Assembly (NCBI GenBank): GCA_030657355.1 | Contig: CP131056.1 | Location: 3,430,501-3,494,500, forward strand | Source: Radicibacter daui | GTDB lineage: Bacteria; Pseudomonadota; Alphaproteobacteria; Radicibacterales; Radicibacteraceae | Direction: 5' to 3' | Length of the DNA: 64,000 nt | Part shown: piece by piece, positions 8,711 through 18,670 of the stretch | How the letters are laid out: each line of letters opens with the position of its first letter | Numbering within the stretch: the first letter of the stretch is position 1 | The notes under the pieces: generated by a model | The model's database searches: none | Told to the model about the DNA's origin: nothing | The model's input: only the letters and a program-made list of their open reading frames with translations | Program-made: the position numbers and the translations under genes

Positions 8711-11425
8711 TCAGCCGTGGAACGTCCGGAAAGCCATCAGGACCAGGACCGCGTAGGTCAGCAACCCGGGAATCATGACTAGGGCGGAAGATTTGGATAT
8801 TCGCGAATTGCGCTGCTCAACCTCGCTGAGTGCCGGGTTGGCCCGATGGACCGCCAGAACGATTGGCAGGGCACCCAGCGTACTCACCACGACAAGCCCC
8901 ACCGAAATGAGTCCCGCGACAATTCCCGCCTCCGTCGGCTCAGCCGTCGGCCACGAGCTCAAAAGACCCGCCAGCAACTGGGCGACCACGCTTACGCCGC
9001 AGCCGGCCAATCCCATTCCCCACCATATCTGCCGGCCCTCAATGCGGCGGTTCGCGTCCCTGAACAGCGAATAAAGCCACAGGGGATAGAACAACATCCT
9101 CGGACTGACCCAGATCTTTCGCCCATTCAGGTCACGCATCCACAAGAAGCACTTCCACACCCAGAAGAACTGGAACCATCCAAGGGTAGCGATGTTCATG
9201 ATCACGAATTTCTTGATAGAAACCGGATAATAAAAGCCGGCCCGACAATATTCCCGATCAGAGCCAAGGGCCCTTACCAGCCAGCGGCATAGCAGGATAC
9301 CGCTGCACGCCAGCGCGACAACAAGCCAGAACGTATTGCTGTTCAACTGCGAAACCTGGGTTACGGGCGGTTTGTCATCGATTTTTGCAGCCTTTTCAGG
9401 GGCCGTCTCCACCGGCTTCACCACCTGAGGCAGCATCGGGTAAAGAGCCTCGAGGCCATATGACCACCACAGCGCATCCTTGAGACTTCGCACGTCGCGC
9501 AGATAGCTGCGCATGTCATCGACCCTCGCCGTGGGCTGGAGAATCTTCAGTTCCCAATCCACGTCGAACGATCCGTCCTCAGCCCTGGAATCAAGCTTGA
9601 AGGTGAAATAGGCATTCTCGAGCGTCTGGCTTTCCAGCGCATCCATCCTGACGTGCGGACCGCGGATCATTGTGGTCTGGCGCCGATACATCGGTGCATC
9701 CAACGCCACCGGAAAGCGTCGCCCATGAAGCGCCGGAACCGGCAGAAAGCCGTCGAGAAAATCCCCATCGATATGGAAGCGACCGCCGGGAGAGACAAAT
9801 TTCAGATCGTCGCGATCCAGGAAGAACTTGTTGGTAATGACAATTCGATTGGCATCGCGATCATCCGCCACTGTCATCTCTTCCTGGCGGTAAGCACCCG
9901 GATAACTGCGCCCATAGCGATCGTCGTAGCCGCGCTGAATGGAAGCGGTAGAACTGGCGGAAAGCCGGTAGCGCATCCGCTCCGCCTCCCAGGCACCATA
10001 AGTGGCCGTCACCGTCAGGGCGATAGGAGCATCAGGTTTCTCTGGGACTTCAAACAGTTCGACAAGGGCTGCATCCGGCTCCTTGGGATCGTAGGCCGGC
10101 ATATGTAGTAAGTTCTCGGTGCCTGCGGCAATCGGCAGTGCGTAACCATAACTGGCTTGAATGACATCGCTGCCGGCTCCGCCTTGCTGTGACAGGGTCG
10201 CGTCGAGCCAGTAGGTTTTCCCGTCGACGACGGCCTCCACGATGGCATGATCGAAGCGATAGGGAGACGGCAGATCGCCGGCAAGTGCCTCCCCCCGGTT
10301 GGAATTCACCAACGCAACATGCGCTTCAATACCAAGGCGCCTGAGGGCCGTTGCCAGCAATAGCGCCTTGTCCTTGCAGTCCCCGTAACCGGTGGAAACA
10401 ACCTCTTCCGGACGGCGAGGCAGAAAGGAGCCCGTTCCGATCTCGATGCCGACATAGCGGATCGTATCCTGGACCAATCGCAGCGCTGCACCCATACGCG
10501 CCGTCGGCTCGGCATATCGTTGGCCAATCTCGTCAACCTGACGCAGGAAATCTGCGGGGAGATCGGAAGGGGCCGCCTCATACGCGGGGAGCAGCTCCTT
10601 CACCAGGGCAGACCAGCTGGGCATTGAAGAAAGTTGGACATAGGGCCACTGATCTATCCAGCCGGGAACCGCCTCTTCGGCAAGCTGCGGCTCGGGATTG
10701 ACCACCAGCCGTTCATAGACAACCGATTTCCCGAGCTGCCCCGTCCGGTTCAGCGTGATGCCATCATCGGCCTTTTGATAAAGCGAGGTTCCCATCGGGA
10801 CCAGCAGGCGAAAGCGCAGGAGACCGACAGGCTCGGATGAGGCCGCCTTGAATGTCCCCGAATAATAATCGTGCGCGACCAGCGCCCTGCTATTGATTGT
10901 ATAGGCATAGTCGACGATGTCGCCGACACGGATGTCATCCAGCTCGGCGTGAAGCGTCAATTCACCGGTCAGCAGACCGCTTTGAAGGTCCCGCTCCTGC
11001 CGGATCGTCGTAAAGGACGTGGTCCCTGAGATATCTTTCGCAACACCGTCCCGGATGACCTTCAGGTGATGGAAAAGGATGGTTTCATGGCTGGGGTCAT
11101 AGGTCTCTGCGACCGAGGCCGCCCACTCAAGTCCCTCCCGCCCCTGCACCTGATAAGCAATCCGGTAATAGGTGTCCTTTTCTCCGGGGTGCCAGTTTTC
11201 CTGCCGGTCCGCCAACAGCATATAAACGCCGCCGACCGTCTGGTTCGCGCGGGATGGATCGATGCCCGGAAGCCAGCTCGGACTGACCCAGTCCGGCCGG
11301 GGGCCAAAGGTTTCCGGTGCAGCTCTCGCCGGCGCTTGCGGCACAAAAGACAACGCCAGCACCAAACCGAAGAAGAATAAATATGCCGCAAGCGATGGGA
11401 TACGACGAACCAAACGGAGCCTCAT
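8711..11425 (-). CDS. DUF3857 / transglutaminase-like membrane protein
   Basis: About 904 residues: signal peptide (hydrophobic run ending PARAA), a periplasmic DUF3857 domain, then a transglutaminase-like core. Its Cys-His-Asp triad is visible as YGDCKDKALLLATALRRLG, YRFDHAIVEA and YWLDATL. A beta-rich region follows, then about six C-terminal membrane helices, including FVIMNIATLGWFQFFWVWK, a motif seen in small integral-membrane domains. Probable peptidase or isopeptide-forming activity at the envelope; substrate unknown. The start is unusual: ATG 11425 has no good ribosome site and sits in the 3' arm of a 21-bp perfect hairpin. A TTG at 11437 lies at the loop, which carries AAAGAGAG. Confidence 0.88.
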   Translation of the reverse strand: MRLRLVRRIPSLAAYLFFFGLVLALSFVPQAPARAAPETFGPRPDWVSPSWLPGIDPSRANQTVGGVYMLLADRQENWHPGEKDTYYRIAYQVQGREGLEWAASVAETYDPSHETILFHHLKVIRDGVAKDISGTTSFTTIRQERDLQSGLLTGELTLHAELDDIRVGDIVDYAYTINSRALVAHDYYSGTFKAASSEPVGLLRFRLLVPMGTSLYQKADDGITLNRTGQLGKSVVYERLVVNPEPQLAEEAVPGWIDQWPYVQLSSMPSWSALVKELLPAYEAAPSDLPADFLRQVDEIGQRYAEPTARMGAALRLVQDTIRYVGIEIGTGSFLPRRPEEVVSTGYGDCKDKALLLATALRRLGIEAHVALVNSNRGEALAGDLPSPYRFDHAIVEAVVDGKTYWLDATLSQQGGAGSDVIQASYGYALPIAAGTENLLHMPAYDPKEPDAALVELFEVPEKPDAPIALTVTATYGAWEAERMRYRLSASSTASIQRGYDDRYGRSYPGAYRQEEMTVADDRDANRIVITNKFFLDRDDLKFVSPGGRFHIDGDFLDGFLPVPALHGRRFPVALDAPMYRRQTTMIRGPHVRMDALESQTLENAYFTFKLDSRAEDGSFDVDWELKILQPTARVDDMRSYLRDVRSLKDALWWSYGLEALYPMLPQVVKPVETAPEKAAKIDDKPPVTQVSQLNSNTFWLVVALACSGILLCRWLVRALGSDREYCRAGFYYPVSIKKFVIMNIATLGWFQFFWVWKCFLWMRDLNGRKIWVSPRMLFYPLWLYSLFRDANRRIEGRQIWWGMGLAGCGVSVVAQLLAGLLSSWPTAEPTEAGIVAGLISVGLVVVSTLGALPIVLAVHRANPALSEVEQRNSRISKSSALVMIPGLLTYAVLVLMAFRTFHG

Positions 11426-11477
11426 ATTGCTGGGCAAAACTCTCTTTGAGGGAATAGCCCAGCAATATGAGGCTCCG
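11415..11477 (-). promoter_or_regulatory. 21-bp perfect inverted repeat over the DUF3857 start codon
   Basis: Positions 11415-11435 and 11457-11477 are exact reverse complements, separated by a 21-nt loop. In the minus-strand mRNA the 3' arm contains the ATG and the first codons, so the start would be paired. The loop holds a Shine-Dalgarno-like AAAGAGAG. It could be a translational switch, or the result of a small inverted duplication of the gene start. Confidence 0.75.
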
Positions 11478-11560
11478 AAATAGAAAACTTCTCAACCCCG
11501 CAACCATTCAAGTAGTTGCAGTCAGGCAAGAATATCCAAAGCGCCGCCAGAAGTCCGGTC

Positions 11561-13498
11561 TCAGGCTTCCCGCACCGACCTAGCGAACCGGTGCACCTGC
11601 TCGTCGAGAGCCCTTACCTTTTCCGCCAGTTCGCCTGCCGCAGAGTGCACCTGGGTGCTCTGGTCGGCGGAGAGGGTAATGACATTGCCAACCGCGTGAA
11701 TGTTGGTGCTGACGACGCGCGTGCCGTCAGCGGCCCGGTTGACGTTGGCGGAAATCTCCCGGGTTGCCGCGCCCTGCTGCTCCACAGCGGAGGCGATGCT
11801 GGCGGCCAGCTCGCGCGCCTGCAGCGCCACCTTGGTGATGGCCTGGATTTCTTCGACAGCCAGCGCGGTTGCCTTTTGCGTCGCCTCGATCTTTTCGTTG
11901 ATCTCGCTGGTGGCCTTGGCCGTCTGCGTAGCGAGGGACTTCACCTCATTGGCGACCACGGCAAAGCCCTTGCCCGCCTCGCCTGCCCGCGCCGCCTCGA
12001 TAGTGGCGTTGAGCGCCAGCAGGTTGGTCTGGCTGGCGATATCGTTGATGAGGCTGACGATGGTGCCGACGCTCTCGGCCTGAACCGCCAGTTCAGCGAT
12101 GGTTTTCGACACCGCCGTCGCACCATCCGCCGTCCGGGTCGCGATCTGGGCACTCTCGGTTACCCGGGTTGAGATCTCGTCAATGGAGGCCGAAAGCTCC
12201 TCCGTTGCCGCCGCCACCGTCTGCACGCTGGCGCTGGTGCTGTCGGTTGCCTCGATCACCGTGTCGCTGCTGCGTTGCACCTCGCCGATGCCGGCACGCA
12301 GTTGCTCGGCCATGGTGCCCATCTGCTGTGTGGAGGTGGAAACCTGCCCCAGCACGCTGCTGACATCGCGTTCGAAATTGGCGGCAAGGCGCTCCAGCAA
12401 CTGGTGACGGCTGAGTTCGGACGCCTTGCGCATTTCCTCCTGCTCGCGGCCAAGGCGCTGCACCTCCTCGGCATGGCCGCGAAATACCTCAAGCGCCGCC
12501 GCCATCGCGCCCAGTTCGTCGCGACGCTCCAGCCCCGGCACCGTGATATCTAGCGCGCCGGCACTCAGCTTCGTCATCGCTCCGGTCATGCGCATGATCG
12601 GCGTTGCCACCTGCCGCATGATGAGCAGGCCCAGCAGCGGCAGCACGACCGCGACGGCCACGACGATCGAGATAATGATGACCGTTGCCAGCGTGCGCAG
12701 CGGCGCAAACATCTTTGCCCGGTCCAGCGAAACACCAACATACCAGTGCACCGAGGGCAAGCCCGTGATCGGATAGAAGCGCACCAGCGCCTCGTCGCTA
12801 TCCGCCACCACCCCGTCACCGGGCGTCGTGCCATAGGGCTTCATCACCTTGTCGGCCTCCGGGTGCACCAGCGTGGTGCCATCGGCATCGACAAGGAAGA
12901 CAAAGCCCTTTCCACCAAGAGTGAAGCTGGACAGGAAGCTCTTGACCGCCTCGAGGTCGAGATCGGCGCCGGCAACGCCAGCAAGCTTGCCGCTCTTCGT
13001 CACCGGACTCGCAATGGTCAGTACCAGACCGCCAGTAGAGGCGCTGACATAGGGCTTGGTGATGATGGTCTGCTGCTCGCCCTTGGCCTGACCGTACCAG
13101 GGCCGTTTGCGCGGGTCGTAATCTGCCGCCATTTCCTTGGCCGGCTCCCGCACAAAAACGCCGGCTTCATCGCCGTAATAAACCGGGGAGAAGGTCTTGC
13201 CGAGGGTCGCGGTACTGATGAGATTGCGCACATCCGCATCGTCGTGGCGGGCGATCTCCTCACCGAGGGTACCCACCAGCAGCACACGGCCATCCAGCCA
13301 TTTCTGCACGCCGCTGGCCGCCGAACTGCCAGCCTCCCGCGTCTCCCCCTCGATCTGGGTCGCGAGCGTATCGCCCGACACCTTGTAGATCCAGAAGCCC
13401 AGGGCGCTGAACGCAATGGCGATGAGCGCGCCGGCGGCTATCAGGATCTGGACGATAAAACGGCGGTCATACTTGTTCCGGTCGGTAGCAACGGTCAT
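11561..13498 (-). CDS. methyl-accepting chemotaxis protein with periplasmic Cache domain
   Basis: A 645-residue chemoreceptor. TM1 is near residues 15-38. A long periplasmic double-Cache-type sensor follows (contains [23 protein letters not shown] and [10 protein letters not shown]). TM2 is followed by HAMP and the cytoplasmic signalling domain with the hairpin tip [20 protein letters not shown] and [19 protein letters not shown]. It would bind small ligands outside and control CheA. ATG 13498 ([13 protein letters not shown]) is favoured over a longer frame because the first membrane helix follows closely. It appears monocistronic. Confidence 0.95.
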   Translation of the reverse strand: MTVATDRNKYDRRFIVQILIAAGALIAIAFSALGFWIYKVSGDTLATQIEGETREAGSSAASGVQKWLDGRVLLVGTLGEEIARHDDADVRNLISTATLGKTFSPVYYGDEAGVFVREPAKEMAADYDPRKRPWYGQAKGEQQTIITKPYVSASTGGLVLTIASPVTKSGKLAGVAGADLDLEAVKSFLSSFTLGGKGFVFLVDADGTTLVHPEADKVMKPYGTTPGDGVVADSDEALVRFYPITGLPSVHWYVGVSLDRAKMFAPLRTLATVIIISIVVAVAVVLPLLGLLIMRQVATPIMRMTGAMTKLSAGALDITVPGLERRDELGAMAAALEVFRGHAEEVQRLGREQEEMRKASELSRHQLLERLAANFERDVSSVLGQVSTSTQQMGTMAEQLRAGIGEVQRSSDTVIEATDSTSASVQTVAAATEELSASIDEISTRVTESAQIATRTADGATAVSKTIAELAVQAESVGTIVSLINDIASQTNLLALNATIEAARAGEAGKGFAVVANEVKSLATQTAKATSEINEKIEATQKATALAVEEIQAITKVALQARELAASIASAVEQQGAATREISANVNRAADGTRVVSTNIHAVGNVITLSADQSTQVHSAAGELAEKVRALDEQVHRFARSVREA

Positions 13499-13698
13499 CG
13501 AAGCACCTGTTGGGCAAGGGAGAGGGAAAATATGCGTTGGCGCAATCCTGCCGCCCCGCAGGGAACGAGACTGCTGAATGCCCGCCACCTGGGGCCGCAA
13601 GTTACATACAGTGGTTTGCGGAAATTTCTGTTACGGCGCTGGAGCCTGAAGCCGCTGAAAGCATAGCATAATATTCGCTCCGCGCCAGAAGCCCGCAG

Positions 13699-13989
13699 CT
13701 AGACCGTCGCCACCTGCCGGAAGCCCGTCTGCCCCGGCTCATCGCCCTCGCGCCGGTCGATGCCGGTAACGCGGGCCTCCGGCGGGCCGGAGAGACAGCG
13801 CAGCAGCATTTCATTCACCTTGTCCGCCGGTCCGGCAAACAGCGCTTCGACGCTGCCATCGCTGCGGTTGCGCACCCAGCCGTCGAGGCAAAGAGCGGTC
13901 GCGGTCTCCACCGTCCAGCCGCGATACCACACGCCCTGAACCTGGCCGCGAATAAAGGCGTGGATGACGAGGCGCGGGCTGCTGCTCAT
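13699..13989 (-). CDS. acyP: acylphosphatase
   Basis: A 96-residue small hydrolase of acyl phosphates. The active-site signature is complete: GQVQGVWYRGWT supplies the phosphate-binding loop and arginine, and GWVRNRSDGSVEALFAG supplies the catalytic asparagine. It is the last gene of the minus-strand series beginning at crcB, 24 bp after the 2TM gene. Confidence 0.95.
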   Translation of the reverse strand: MSSSPRLVIHAFIRGQVQGVWYRGWTVETATALCLDGWVRNRSDGSVEALFAGPADKVNEMLLRCLSGPPEARVTGIDRREGDEPGQTGFRQVATV

Positions 13990-14013
13990 GGGCGGTTATC
14001 CGGCATCAAGGGA

Positions 14014-14532
14014 TCAGGGCGCGGTGGAGTTTTTGTCGCTTGCCTCCGCCTCACCAGCCCGGCGGGGCGGAATTTCGGCGATTACCTCGGCTTCCGGGAA
14101 GCGGGAGCCGATTTGCGCCGGTTCGGACGGGGCCGGCGGCTGTGCAGCTGATGGATGGCCCTTGCGCCGGGCAGCAGGGCCATATTGCGACCACAGCTTC
14201 TGCGCCTTTTCAGCGTTGCGCGCCTCCCACTCCGGCGAGAGCCACGGCACCAGGCCGGAAGCGTGCAGGGCGTGGGCGCCCAGAATAACGGCGAGCGCAA
14301 AGAAGACCGGCAGCGACCACCAGGTGCCGCGCCCGATGGCAAGGTTCATCGCCAGCAGGATAAGGCCAAGACTGAGCGACAGGATGACATGCAGCAGGAA
14401 GGGACGGCGCACCGGCTTCAGGCGCCGCCCGCCGGGCCGTGCTCCCGCACGCACCTTGCCCTCCGCCGCCGGCTCGCCCGCGGCGTCCCGGCGCCGGGTC
14501 TTCTTGCCCTGGTTCTTGTCCTGGCCGACCAT
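14014..14532 (-). CDS. small two-helix membrane protein (2TM domain-like)
   Basis: A 172-residue protein: a basic, disordered N-terminus rich in Lys/Arg, two hydrophobic helices (LLHVILSLSLGLILLAMNLA and WSLPVFFALAVILGAHAL), an EWEARNAEKAQKLW helix and a Pro/Ala tail. It resembles 2TM domain proteins of unknown function. It begins 9 bp after the ATP12 gene, so it belongs to the same operon. Confidence 0.8.
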   Translation of the reverse strand: MVGQDKNQGKKTRRRDAAGEPAAEGKVRAGARPGGRRLKPVRRPFLLHVILSLSLGLILLAMNLAIGRGTWWSLPVFFALAVILGAHALHASGLVPWLSPEWEARNAEKAQKLWSQYGPAARRKGHPSAAQPPAPSEPAQIGSRFPEAEVIAEIPPRRAGEAEASDKNSTAP

Positions 14533-14541
14533 GTCCCCTCT

Positions 14542-15237
14542 TCAGGCGGTAAGCGCGTCGAAATAGCGGCGCGTGGCGGCAACATCTTCCAGCAGCGCAG
14601 CATGGCGGACGCTCGCCTCCGCATCCTCGCCCCACTGCTCGATCTGGAAGAGCGCATCAAGTTCGGCAGCCGCAAACGCCTGCTCCGGCGTCAGCCGCCC
14701 TTCCATCAGCGCAAGGCCGATGACGAGCGAGCCAAGCGCCCCCACGGCGTTCTGCAGGCCGGAAAGGCGGAAATCATCCGCCGCTTCCACCACCGCACGC
14801 AGTCGCACGAGCGATGCTTCCGGCTGGGCGGCATGCATCAGCCCGTCCGTTACCATCAGCGGCGCCTCATAAGTCGCCGCAGCCCAGTCAACCAGCGGCG
14901 CCCAGGCAGCATTCTGCCGCCGCGCCAGCTCTTCCGGATGGTTCACCCGGTAACAGACAAGGTCGCTGCCGCCATAGGCCGCAACGGCATCAATGATGGC
15001 AGAGCGCTGCGGCCCCACCTGATCAAGCGCGGTTGCGGCAAGGCGCATCAGCGGCATGGTCTCCGGGTCAATTTCATCCCGCTGGCCATCCCATTCGGCG
15101 GCAATGGCCTCAGCCAGCGCCTTGGCCGGCAGCACCAGTGCGCGCCGGCCCGGCGTCTTCACCACGCGCCCGTCGAGGGTTACCGCAAACCCGTCAGCCT
15201 CCGGCATCACGCCGGCTTCCTTGTAAAAGCGCTTCAT
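14542..15237 (-). CDS. ATP12-family F1-ATPase assembly chaperone
   Basis: A 231-residue protein of the ATP12 family. In mitochondria ATP12 binds the F1 alpha subunit during assembly; alphaproteobacterial members are presumed to do likewise. Typical segments are FYKEAGV, TLDGRVVKTPGRRALVLP, LAEAIAAEWDGQRDEIDPETMPLMRLA and SDLVCYRV. ATG 15237 (MKRFYKEAG) is preferred to a start nine codons upstream that overlaps the HAD gene. The HAD-ATP12 order is common in the class. Confidence 0.93.
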   Translation of the reverse strand: MKRFYKEAGVMPEADGFAVTLDGRVVKTPGRRALVLPAKALAEAIAAEWDGQRDEIDPETMPLMRLAATALDQVGPQRSAIIDAVAAYGGSDLVCYRVNHPEELARRQNAAWAPLVDWAAATYEAPLMVTDGLMHAAQPEASLVRLRAVVEAADDFRLSGLQNAVGALGSLVIGLALMEGRLTPEQAFAAAELDALFQIEQWGEDAEASVRHAALLEDVAATRRYFDALTA

Positions 15238-15260
15238 CTGTCTCTTCGGTCCACTATCCC

Positions 15261-15950
15261 TCAACCCACCAAGCGCGCAGCGGCGGCAGGCAGTTCATCA
15301 TAACGGTCGATCACAACATGCGCGCCGGCATCGTGCAGCAGGTCGCGGTCGTGATAGCCCCAGGTAACGCCGATAGCCCAGGCCCCGGCATTGCGCGCCA
15401 TCGCCATGTCGAAACTGGTGTCGCCGATGACCACCGCCGCTTTCGGGTCCAGCCCGCCGGCTTCCAGCAGGGCGCGCTGCACCATCTCCGGATCCGGCTT
15501 GCTGCGGCACACATCCGCCGTTTGCAGGGTCACGAAATGGCTGGCGATATCGTGGCGGGCAAGAATGGCGTCGAGCCCGCGCCGGCCCTTGCCGGTGGCC
15601 ACCCCCATCAGCCAGCCCGTGCCGCCCAGTGCGGCCAGAGCCTCCCGCGTGCCGTCAAACAGCGGTTCATGCAGGTTCTCGCGCTGGCGCTGCAGAGTGA
15701 AGAAGGCCTTGTAGCCCGCCACCAGCTCGTCATGCAGCACGGCCTCGGCTTCCGGCAGCAGGCGCTGCACGGAATGCAGCAACGAGAGGCCGATGGTGGC
15801 CCGCACCGCAGCCAGTTCCGGCGCCACCAGCCCGGCGCTCATGAAGGCATGGCTCATCGCCTCGTGTATGGAGTGCTGGCTGTCCACCAGCGTGCCGTCG
15901 CAATCGAAGATCGCGAGACGAAGGGCGGATGAAGAGAGAGTGCTGGGCAT
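15261..15950 (-). CDS. HAD-superfamily hydrolase, phosphoglycolate phosphatase-like
   Basis: A 229-residue HAD subfamily I phosphatase with cap domain C1. Motif I is FDCDGTLVDSQ, motif II a Thr in GVATGKGRRGL, motif III the Lys of SKPDPEMV, and motif IV VVIGDTSFDMAMA. All catalytic residues are present. The substrate is unknown; position between rluC-side genes and ATP12 is conserved but not informative. It follows the phytase-like gene after 121 bp. Confidence 0.9.
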   Translation of the reverse strand: MPSTLSSSALRLAIFDCDGTLVDSQHSIHEAMSHAFMSAGLVAPELAAVRATIGLSLLHSVQRLLPEAEAVLHDELVAGYKAFFTLQRQRENLHEPLFDGTREALAALGGTGWLMGVATGKGRRGLDAILARHDIASHFVTLQTADVCRSKPDPEMVQRALLEAGGLDPKAAVVIGDTSFDMAMARNAGAWAIGVTWGYHDRDLLHDAGAHVVIDRYDELPAAAARLVG

Positions 15951-16071
15951 GGTCCGTGCTGTCCTGGCCGCGCTGAAGGCAGCGCCTTTCCTGATGTCGC
16001 GGACTTTAGAGCATGCCGGCCCGCCCGCGACAACCGGCTGGCGCTCCCGGCAAGGCCCTTGGCAAGGAGCG

Positions 16072-17061
16072 TCAGCTCGCCGGCCCGTCGGGGGCGAAGC
16101 GCAGCTGAATGAGCAGCGTGCGCTGGATCGGCATGAAGTTGTTGTCGCTCATAATGAAGATATCGCTGCCGTGCCCGCTTGCGGATGGCCGCACGGCAAG
16201 CGCCTCGCAATTATCCGCCAGGGCGCCGCGGGTGATCTCCATCAGCCGTTCGCCCGTCAGCGTCTCGCCCGCCTCAGCCTTGTTCCGCCAGCCGGCAGTC
16301 AGATGTACGAGCCGGCAACCAAAGCCTTCGAGCGGAGAAAAGCGCCGCTCCAGCACCAGCAGGCTGCCATCCGGCAGCGGCCGGGCATCGGTGGGCCACA
16401 GTTCGGCCAGCAGCCCTGCCTTGCCGGTACCGTTGTAGCGGAACGGGCGCCAGTTGCCGGGCTTGCCCACCCAGGCCAGATGGCTGCCCCCGGTCGGCGC
16501 CTCGCCGATGAAGACCAGCGCGCCATCGGCAAGTCGCGTCAGGCTTTCCAGACCGCCATTGGGCGGCAGCGAGCGCACGCCCCCGGGAATATCCAGATGT
16601 TGTAGCCACTTGCCCGGCAGGCCATCGGCGCCAATGGCATAGCGATCGATGCGGTGGTCGCGCTCATAGCCCATCAACCAACTGTCGCCGTCGCGTGTCA
16701 GCGATTCGCTGTCGCTCGCCGCCCCGTCGAGCGGCTTGCCATCACTGCCGGTGACGTCCTGTGTCGCCTTGAGCGTAACGGCATCAACCCTGCCATCGGC
16801 CGCAAAACCAAGGCTCAGCCGGAAGGAGGCGCCCCGGTCGCTGATGGCCAGCAGATCGTCCCCGTCCATCACCATGCTGGAGACCCCGCCGAAACGGGCC
16901 TCCTCGGGAAATTCGACGGTGCGCGCCGCCACCAGATGCGTTCTGGCTTCCAGCCAGATCTCGCCGTCTACCGGCGCCGGCAAAGGCCCGCCGGCGGCGC
17001 AGGCCGCCGTCGCCATGGAGGCGGCAAACGCCGCCAGCACTGCCGTCAGGCGCGCGCTCAA
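16072..17061 (-). CDS. esterase-like activity of phytase family protein
   Basis: A 329-residue exported protein of the phytase-like beta-propeller esterase family. The N-terminus has a signal sequence with Cys in ATAACAAG, so it may be a lipoprotein. Typical blocks are FGGVSSMVMDGDDLLAISDRG, SDSESLTRDGDSWLMGYE, GGLESLTRLADGALVFIGE and NCEALAVRPSASGHGSDIFIMSDNNF. The enzymatic activity of most family members is untested. ATG 17061 overlaps the rluC stop (ATGA), indicating coupling. Confidence 0.85.
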   Translation of the reverse strand: MSARLTAVLAAFAASMATAACAAGGPLPAPVDGEIWLEARTHLVAARTVEFPEEARFGGVSSMVMDGDDLLAISDRGASFRLSLGFAADGRVDAVTLKATQDVTGSDGKPLDGAASDSESLTRDGDSWLMGYERDHRIDRYAIGADGLPGKWLQHLDIPGGVRSLPPNGGLESLTRLADGALVFIGEAPTGGSHLAWVGKPGNWRPFRYNGTGKAGLLAELWPTDARPLPDGSLLVLERRFSPLEGFGCRLVHLTAGWRNKAEAGETLTGERLMEITRGALADNCEALAVRPSASGHGSDIFIMSDNNFMPIQRTLLIQLRFAPDGPAS

Positions 17062-18056
17062 GCTTCTTCCAGGAACAGGTCGTCGACGTCGCCGTCATCG
17101 AAGCCGAAATAGTCGAGCGTCGAGCGGAAATAGTCCGGCAGCGGCGCCTTGACCGAAATGGGGATGCTGGTGCGCGGATGCGGCACCACCACCTGCCGTG
17201 CGTGCAGATGCATCTGCCGGGGAAGGTCGCTACCCTCCATAAAGGCAGCCTCCCCGCCATATTTGCCGTCACCCAGAATGGGCGTGCCCAGCACGTCGCT
17301 GCAATGGACACGCAGCTGGTGCGTGCGCCCGGTCTGCGGCCATAGCGCCACGAAAGCGGCGCTGCTGCCCACCGATTCCAGCACACGGTAAAGCGTGCGG
17401 GCGGAATCGCCGCGCTCCTCATTCACCATCATGCGCTCGCCGTCCGGCCCCTCGCCCTTGATGAGTGGCGCCACGATGCGGCCTGCGTTCGGCTCCGGCG
17501 TGCCCACCGTCACCGCCCAGTAGATCTTGCGCACGGTGCGGCCCTTGAGCGCTGCGGTCAGCGCCCGGGCAGCCTGCGCATTGCGCGCCAGCATCAGGAC
17601 ACCGGACGTGTCCTTGTCCAGCCGGTGTACGAGGCGCGGTGGCTCCTCGGCATCGAACTGCAGGGCCGGCAGCATGCCGTCAACATGGCGGGTGATCTTG
17701 GTGCCGCCTTGCGTGGCAAGCCCCGCCGGCTTGTTGATGACGATCACGTCATCATCCTTGTAAAGCACAAGGCTGCGGATCATCGCCGCGTCGCGGTCTG
17801 TCACCGCCGGGCGGGGCGGGCGATCATCGAAAGCGGGATCAGCGGCGCCGCTCGCCTGCGGCGGAACACGCACGATCTGGCCGGGCTGCACGCGGGTGTC
17901 CGGCTTGGCGCGTTTGCCATCGATGCGAACCTGGCCGGTACGCAGCAGCTTTTGCAGCGGCACATGGCCCAGCGCCGGATAGTGGCGCTTGAACCAGCGA
18001 TCGATGCGCATGTCCGCTTCGTCATTGCTGACGGTCTTTTGCTCAACACCGCTCAT
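17058..18056 (-). CDS. rluC: RluC/RluD-family 23S rRNA pseudouridine synthase
   Basis: A 332-residue protein with an N-terminal S4 RNA-binding domain (LQKLLRTGQVRIDGKRAKPDTRVQPGQIV) and the synthase core. The catalytic motif PRLVHRLDKDTSGVLMLARN contains the essential Asp. RluC is the best assignment by context and S4 domain, although RluD cannot be excluded without alignment. It overlaps crcB upstream by 4 bp and the phytase-like gene downstream by 4 bp. Confidence 0.92.
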   Translation of the reverse strand: MSGVEQKTVSNDEADMRIDRWFKRHYPALGHVPLQKLLRTGQVRIDGKRAKPDTRVQPGQIVRVPPQASGAADPAFDDRPPRPAVTDRDAAMIRSLVLYKDDDVIVINKPAGLATQGGTKITRHVDGMLPALQFDAEEPPRLVHRLDKDTSGVLMLARNAQAARALTAALKGRTVRKIYWAVTVGTPEPNAGRIVAPLIKGEGPDGERMMVNEERGDSARTLYRVLESVGSSAAFVALWPQTGRTHQLRVHCSDVLGTPILGDGKYGGEAAFMEGSDLPRQMHLHARQVVVPHPRTSIPISVKAPLPDYFRSTLDYFGFDDGDVDDLFLEEA

Positions 18057-18439
18057 GCCAGCACCGCCCGCGTTGCAGCCATGCCGGCAAAGATCGCCAG
18101 CAGGGAAATACCGACCGAACCCACCAGATAAAGCGCCGCGGTGGAGGTCTGCCCACGCTCCATCAGCGTAGCGAAATCGAGCGAGAAGGAACTGAAGGTG
18201 GTGAAGCCACCCAGAACGCCAACGGCCAAGAAGGCCCTCAGGCCCTGACTGGAACTGCCCAGCAGCGCCAGCGCCGTCACCAGCGCGCCCATGACGAAGC
18301 TGCCAATGATGTTGACGCCCAGCGTACCCCAGGGGAAATCGGCGCCGAGCGCCCGTGTGGCGGCAACGCCGAACAGATAGCGCAGCATGGAGCCGACGGC
18401 TCCTCCGGCGGCGACAGGAAGAAGAAGCGAAAACTGCAT
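18053..18439 (-). CDS. crcB: fluoride ion channel CrcB/FluC
   Basis: A 128-residue four-helix membrane protein of the Fluc family, which dimerises as a dual-topology fluoride channel. Conserved GGAVGSMLRYLFG, GTLGVNIIGSFVMG and GGFTTFSSFSLD are present, the last carrying the pore phenylalanines. It heads the minus-strand operon to acyP. No fluoride-riboswitch consensus was found in the 230 bp upstream. Confidence 0.95.
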   Translation of the reverse strand: MQFSLLLPVAAGGAVGSMLRYLFGVAATRALGADFPWGTLGVNIIGSFVMGALVTALALLGSSSQGLRAFLAVGVLGGFTTFSSFSLDFATLMERGQTSTAALYLVGSVGISLLAIFAGMAATRAVLA

Positions 18440-18670
18440 GGACCCGGAAGCGCCGGAAGCCGGCGACCTATATCGATGTTGACGGGAAAAACGGGGGCCG
18501 GCGCGGCATACATGCCGGGGCCTGGTTGCCTACCCCTAACCCGGCGCGCCTGCCTTGTAAACTTCAAGCCCCTTCTGCCCTCTGGCCGGCCCTGCTTTTC
18601 AGCGCTAAAAGCCGCGACATCCCGTTTTTCCTGCCCCTTTTCCTGCCGGCCGAACCAACCGAGGCGAGCC

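Noticed and set aside
18440-18670. Fluoride riboswitch upstream of crcB
   Set aside because: The conserved pseudoknot and CTGATG/TCCTAC-type sequences were not found on the minus strand.
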